From: Malus domestica
Taxonomy: Eukaryota; Streptophyta; Magnoliopsida; Rosales; Rosaceae
Reading direction: 5' to 3'
Assembly (NCBI RefSeq): GCF_042453785.1
Contig: NC_091668.1
Location: 28,955,501 to 29,019,500 of the forward strand
DNA: 64,000 bases
This document shows, one piece after another, positions 61,271-64,000 of the stretch (positions are counted from its first letter, which is position 1; each line of letters starts with the position of its first letter). Under the pieces are notes generated by a model. The model did no database searches, was not told the origin of the DNA, and saw only the letters and a program-made list of their open reading frames with translations. A program made the position numbers and the translations under genes.

Positions 61271-61426
61271 GGAAATTTAATGGAAAAAGATTTGAAAACT
61301 TTGAGTTTTAACGATAATGATAAAATAAAGGGTAAAGTGAATAGTAGCAGATTTGACTTTTTAGTGTAAAAATATGGTTTCTCGTTAAAGTGAATAGTAC
61401 CGTGGACTTTTCGTTAAAACTCCCTA
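61271..61426 (+). repeat. Dispersed repeat family, copy 3
   Basis: Shares gggtaaagtgaatagta, gactttttagtgtaaaaata and cgttaaagtgaatagtac with the copies at 22447 and 52754. Confidence 0.65.
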
Positions 61427-62368
61427 ATTTTAAATCTACCTAACCCTAAGTAAAAAGACAAACAAACTTCTTCCTTTAGAACATTTGTTGGTATTATTGG
61501 TTTGTTAGATGTAATTCTTTCGTAACAAAAACACAAAGAGATTGTTTTTATATTGTTATTTTGTTGTAAGACATGATAGAAAACGGAATCGGATCGTATT
61601 AGACGGATCCAAATCAGCCGGTTCTACTAATAAAAATACAGAAGCCATGATCGGCTAAGACTTGTTTACAAAAAAAACAAGGCCAGTTCAGATCCATTAA
61701 AAATGAATCCGGCTCGACTCGTGCTCGCTCCTAACAGAAAGTCTAAAGAAAGTATAAAAGTGGCAGAAAAATCAAATTTAGTTATAAAAGCAAGACAAAA
61801 AAGTAAGTATCGTAAAATGTGATTTTGACGAAACTTATAACAATAAAATGAAAATTACCTTGAAAAAGATATGAGTTTTAAAAATAATTTCGATTTTTTT
61901 GGCCGGCTAAAGGCCTACCACGCCATCGCAAGACTTAACGGATTGATTAACAAAAGTTTAAAAGGGAAAAAAAAAAATTAATGACCGTGTACGAAATTGA
62001 GATGAAAAAAACCTATGGCTACGAGAAGCAGAAAATGGAAAACTTGAGGACAGTAAAATGGATATAACCAAGAAAAAAAGTGTGTGGTTTGTTTGGAAGG
62101 TAGTTACCTCTACGGCTCCAAGCTATTTACCTCCGAGTAATTGTTAATGTTTATGTCGGAAGCTTGGAGATATCTGCTCATTCATCAGCCATATCACATG
62201 GAGTGATTAGTATGCCGAATAAGCTTAGCCTGCCACTCACTTTCCGTCTCTCTCTCTGTCCGCCCACTCGTCCACTAAGTTTTTCTCCTACGCTTCCACA
62301 GCAACCAAGTTCCTGCTTACTCGGTTTCGGAGCTCGAATCCTGAAAATTTTGGGAGAAAAGGAAGAAG
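61427..62368. other. Intergenic DNA and upstream region of the last gene
   Basis: AT-rich sequence, then a pyrimidine-rich leader-like segment (62240-62300) before the start codon at 62369. No other gene supported. Confidence 0.35.
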
Positions 62369-63588
62369 ATGCTGTCCAAAATCTCAGTTACCCAGTTGAA
62401 AACATCACCTGCTGTACCCGTTTCTGGATTTTCATGGCGTGGGAATCGTCCTAGGCTTGGATATTGTGCCGGGAATTCTTCAGAGCGTAACAAGTTGCGG
62501 TTCAGGATTGTGGGGCAGTCTCTGGGGGATAGGTGGAAGCTCAACGACGTTGATGCAAGTGAGTCTGCTTGTCTATTATTTGTTTCCATTAGTCTTCTTG
62601 ATTTTTCATGTTTCAATGATTGAAGGTAAATTGTGGGATTTACTTGGTTTGGTGATGGTTATGGATAAACCACATATTAAACAAAATCCATGTGTTTCTT
62701 GATCTACTGATAATCTCATACAGTGCAATGTTATGTCCCATGGTTTTGGCCTAAATGGTTATTGAACGGTTTCTAAATATTTGTTTTGAGGGTGGTTGAA
62801 CTCGAATTCGTTGGAAAGCTTTCCAATTTATGGAAAAAGAAAAAGAAAAAAAACAATACCGTTGTCTATCTCTTAAGTCATAAGTGTCTCATTCATTCAA
62901 TTAGAATGCTCAAGAGAATGAATGAACTGGAAGATAAGGATCGTATGAGTTTGCAGGAAATGGCAAAAAATAATTTCTCCGCCGTTGCCCCTTGCTGATC
63001 ATCAAAGGAAAGGCCTCATGAACCTTCTGGTCTCATAAAGTATAATATAGCAAATGGTAACTTTTGTCATTTCTCTGTTGTGGGAAATATAATAAGACTC
63101 CTGAATGATCTAAACATCTTCTCATTTTGAAATGTTAAGGGTGGATAAAAGAGAAAAGTACAAACAATTACTACGTCTGGCATGCTGAAAGTGAAAGTAT
63201 AAGGAAAACAATGCATAGTTACCTACTGCTTGTTTAGGGTTATGATATGATTGATATCATAGGCTCTAGGTTAAACACTTGTTAAAAATAGTCTCTTTAA
63301 TCTTGTTTCTAGTTTTGGCTGTCTAAAACTATTGTATTTTCATATTTTGACAGATGCCGTACAAGAAAAGTTGAATTCATGGCTAGTAAAGACGCAAAGC
63401 TTTTTAAATGAAGTGGCGTCCACATCTCCATTGGCAAGAACTGGTCAGACTAAAAAGCCTGTCACTACAGATGCTTCAGAGACACAAGATATGGAGGACA
63501 TATTTATGGCAGAACAGACAATTAATAGCAGAACACCAAATGGAATTCTCTCTTTAGCTGCCGTTGTATCTATAGAGCAATTTAGCAG
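62369..63588 (+). CDS. Unidentified probably plastid-targeted protein, first two exons
   Basis: Exon 1 (62369-62558) begins MLSKISVTQLKTSPAVPVSG, Ser/Arg-rich with few acid residues over about 50 residues, like a chloroplast transit peptide. Exon 2 (63354-63588) joins in phase (DVDA|N) and reads AVQEKLNSWLVKTQSFLNEV, then NSRTPNGILSLAAVVSIEQF and a donor AG|gtgaat. The gene continues past the window edge; no further exon is certain before 64000. 141 complete codons plus two bases of the next are visible. I do not recognise the family. Targeting is inference from composition only. Confidence 0.6.
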
Positions 63589-64000
63589 GTGAATTTGTTG
63601 GTTCGAACTTCTTTGTCAGTCAAAATCTTTGGCTTCAAGTTTTTACATCTGTCTCCATTGTCACGTGGTTTTTCATTTGCAATATGAAATTTTACCTGTG
63701 AGATGAACTGCTTTAACATTACCTGTATTTTTTCTTTTTTGGTATGAAAAACTTTTTATTCCAAGAAAGTAAGGGATTTTTAAAAAGTAAGAAGAAGTAT
63801 CCTACTGCAATGCATCAACAAACTGGCCTCCAATTTGTATAAATGTCAGAGACAGTTTTGCTTTCAATTTTCCTGCCCTGTGCACTCTAATATGGTTTAT
63901 TCACATATTGCCCTGACTGGGGAAAGTTTTTAATCCACTATGCATAAGCTTCCTTGGTTTTATAGGCTTATTAAAGTATCAAACTGACAGAAGAATTATC

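Overview
This is a plant nuclear genome window. Most genes contain many short introns with GT-AG borders, intergenic DNA is AT-rich, and the repeats are typically plant ones: a Ty1/copia element with an initiator-tRNA-Met primer site, tRNA-derived SINEs and many small inverted-repeat elements. Protein resemblances and repeat families recalled from memory suggest a woody eudicot, most likely Rosaceae (apple or pear type). That assignment is inference; no database search was possible.

Layout. 0-13 kb: a C-terminal NDC80-like kinetochore gene fragment, then two minus-strand genes, a MEKK1-type MAPKKK (8 coding exons, 531 aa) and a PP2A activator PTPA (399 aa, with a proposed 7-nt final coding exon). 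13-23 kb: no nuclear gene. It holds an AT-rich tandem array and a plastid-derived insert carrying the 3' end of the ndhB group II intron, ndhB exon 2, the ndhB-trnL spacer and a truncated trnL-CAA. The insert is flanked by a tandem array whose units also contain the ndhB intron end. 23.9-26.3 kb: a group IIb WRKY factor. 27.1-32.0 kb: a copia retrotransposon on the minus strand with two LTRs that look identical and a damaged pol. 33.5-35.2 kb: a miniature LTR element remnant and a 243-bp tandem duplication. 35.3-39.8 kb: a pinin-like splicing protein. 40.7-42.6 kb: a ~680-bp unit present 2.7 times. 44.3-47.6 kb: an NDR1/HIN1-like membrane protein whose 2.6-kb intron holds an antisense tRNA-Gln(UUG) gene. 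49.1-51.3 kb: COP9 signalosome subunit 8. 51.9-52.6 kb: a foldback element. 53-57.4 kb: the RNA polymerase III subunit RPC8, with a probable long 5'-UTR intron holding gene debris. 57.4-62.3 kb: repeats. 62.4 kb to the end: the first two exons of an unidentified, probably plastid-targeted protein.

The genes do not form a pathway. They are independent nuclear genes for signalling (MAPKKK, PTPA, WRKY, NHL), RNA work (pinin, RPC8) and protein turnover (CSN8). No clearly new multi-gene system is visible. The most unusual structures are the plastid-derived array at 17.6-20.8 kb, where group II intron domain V sequence recurs in tandem and is fused to a broken tRNA gene, and the several foldback and tandem structures placed close to promoters or inside introns. 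Exon borders were set by reading frame, splice consensus and family resemblance; no transcript evidence was available.
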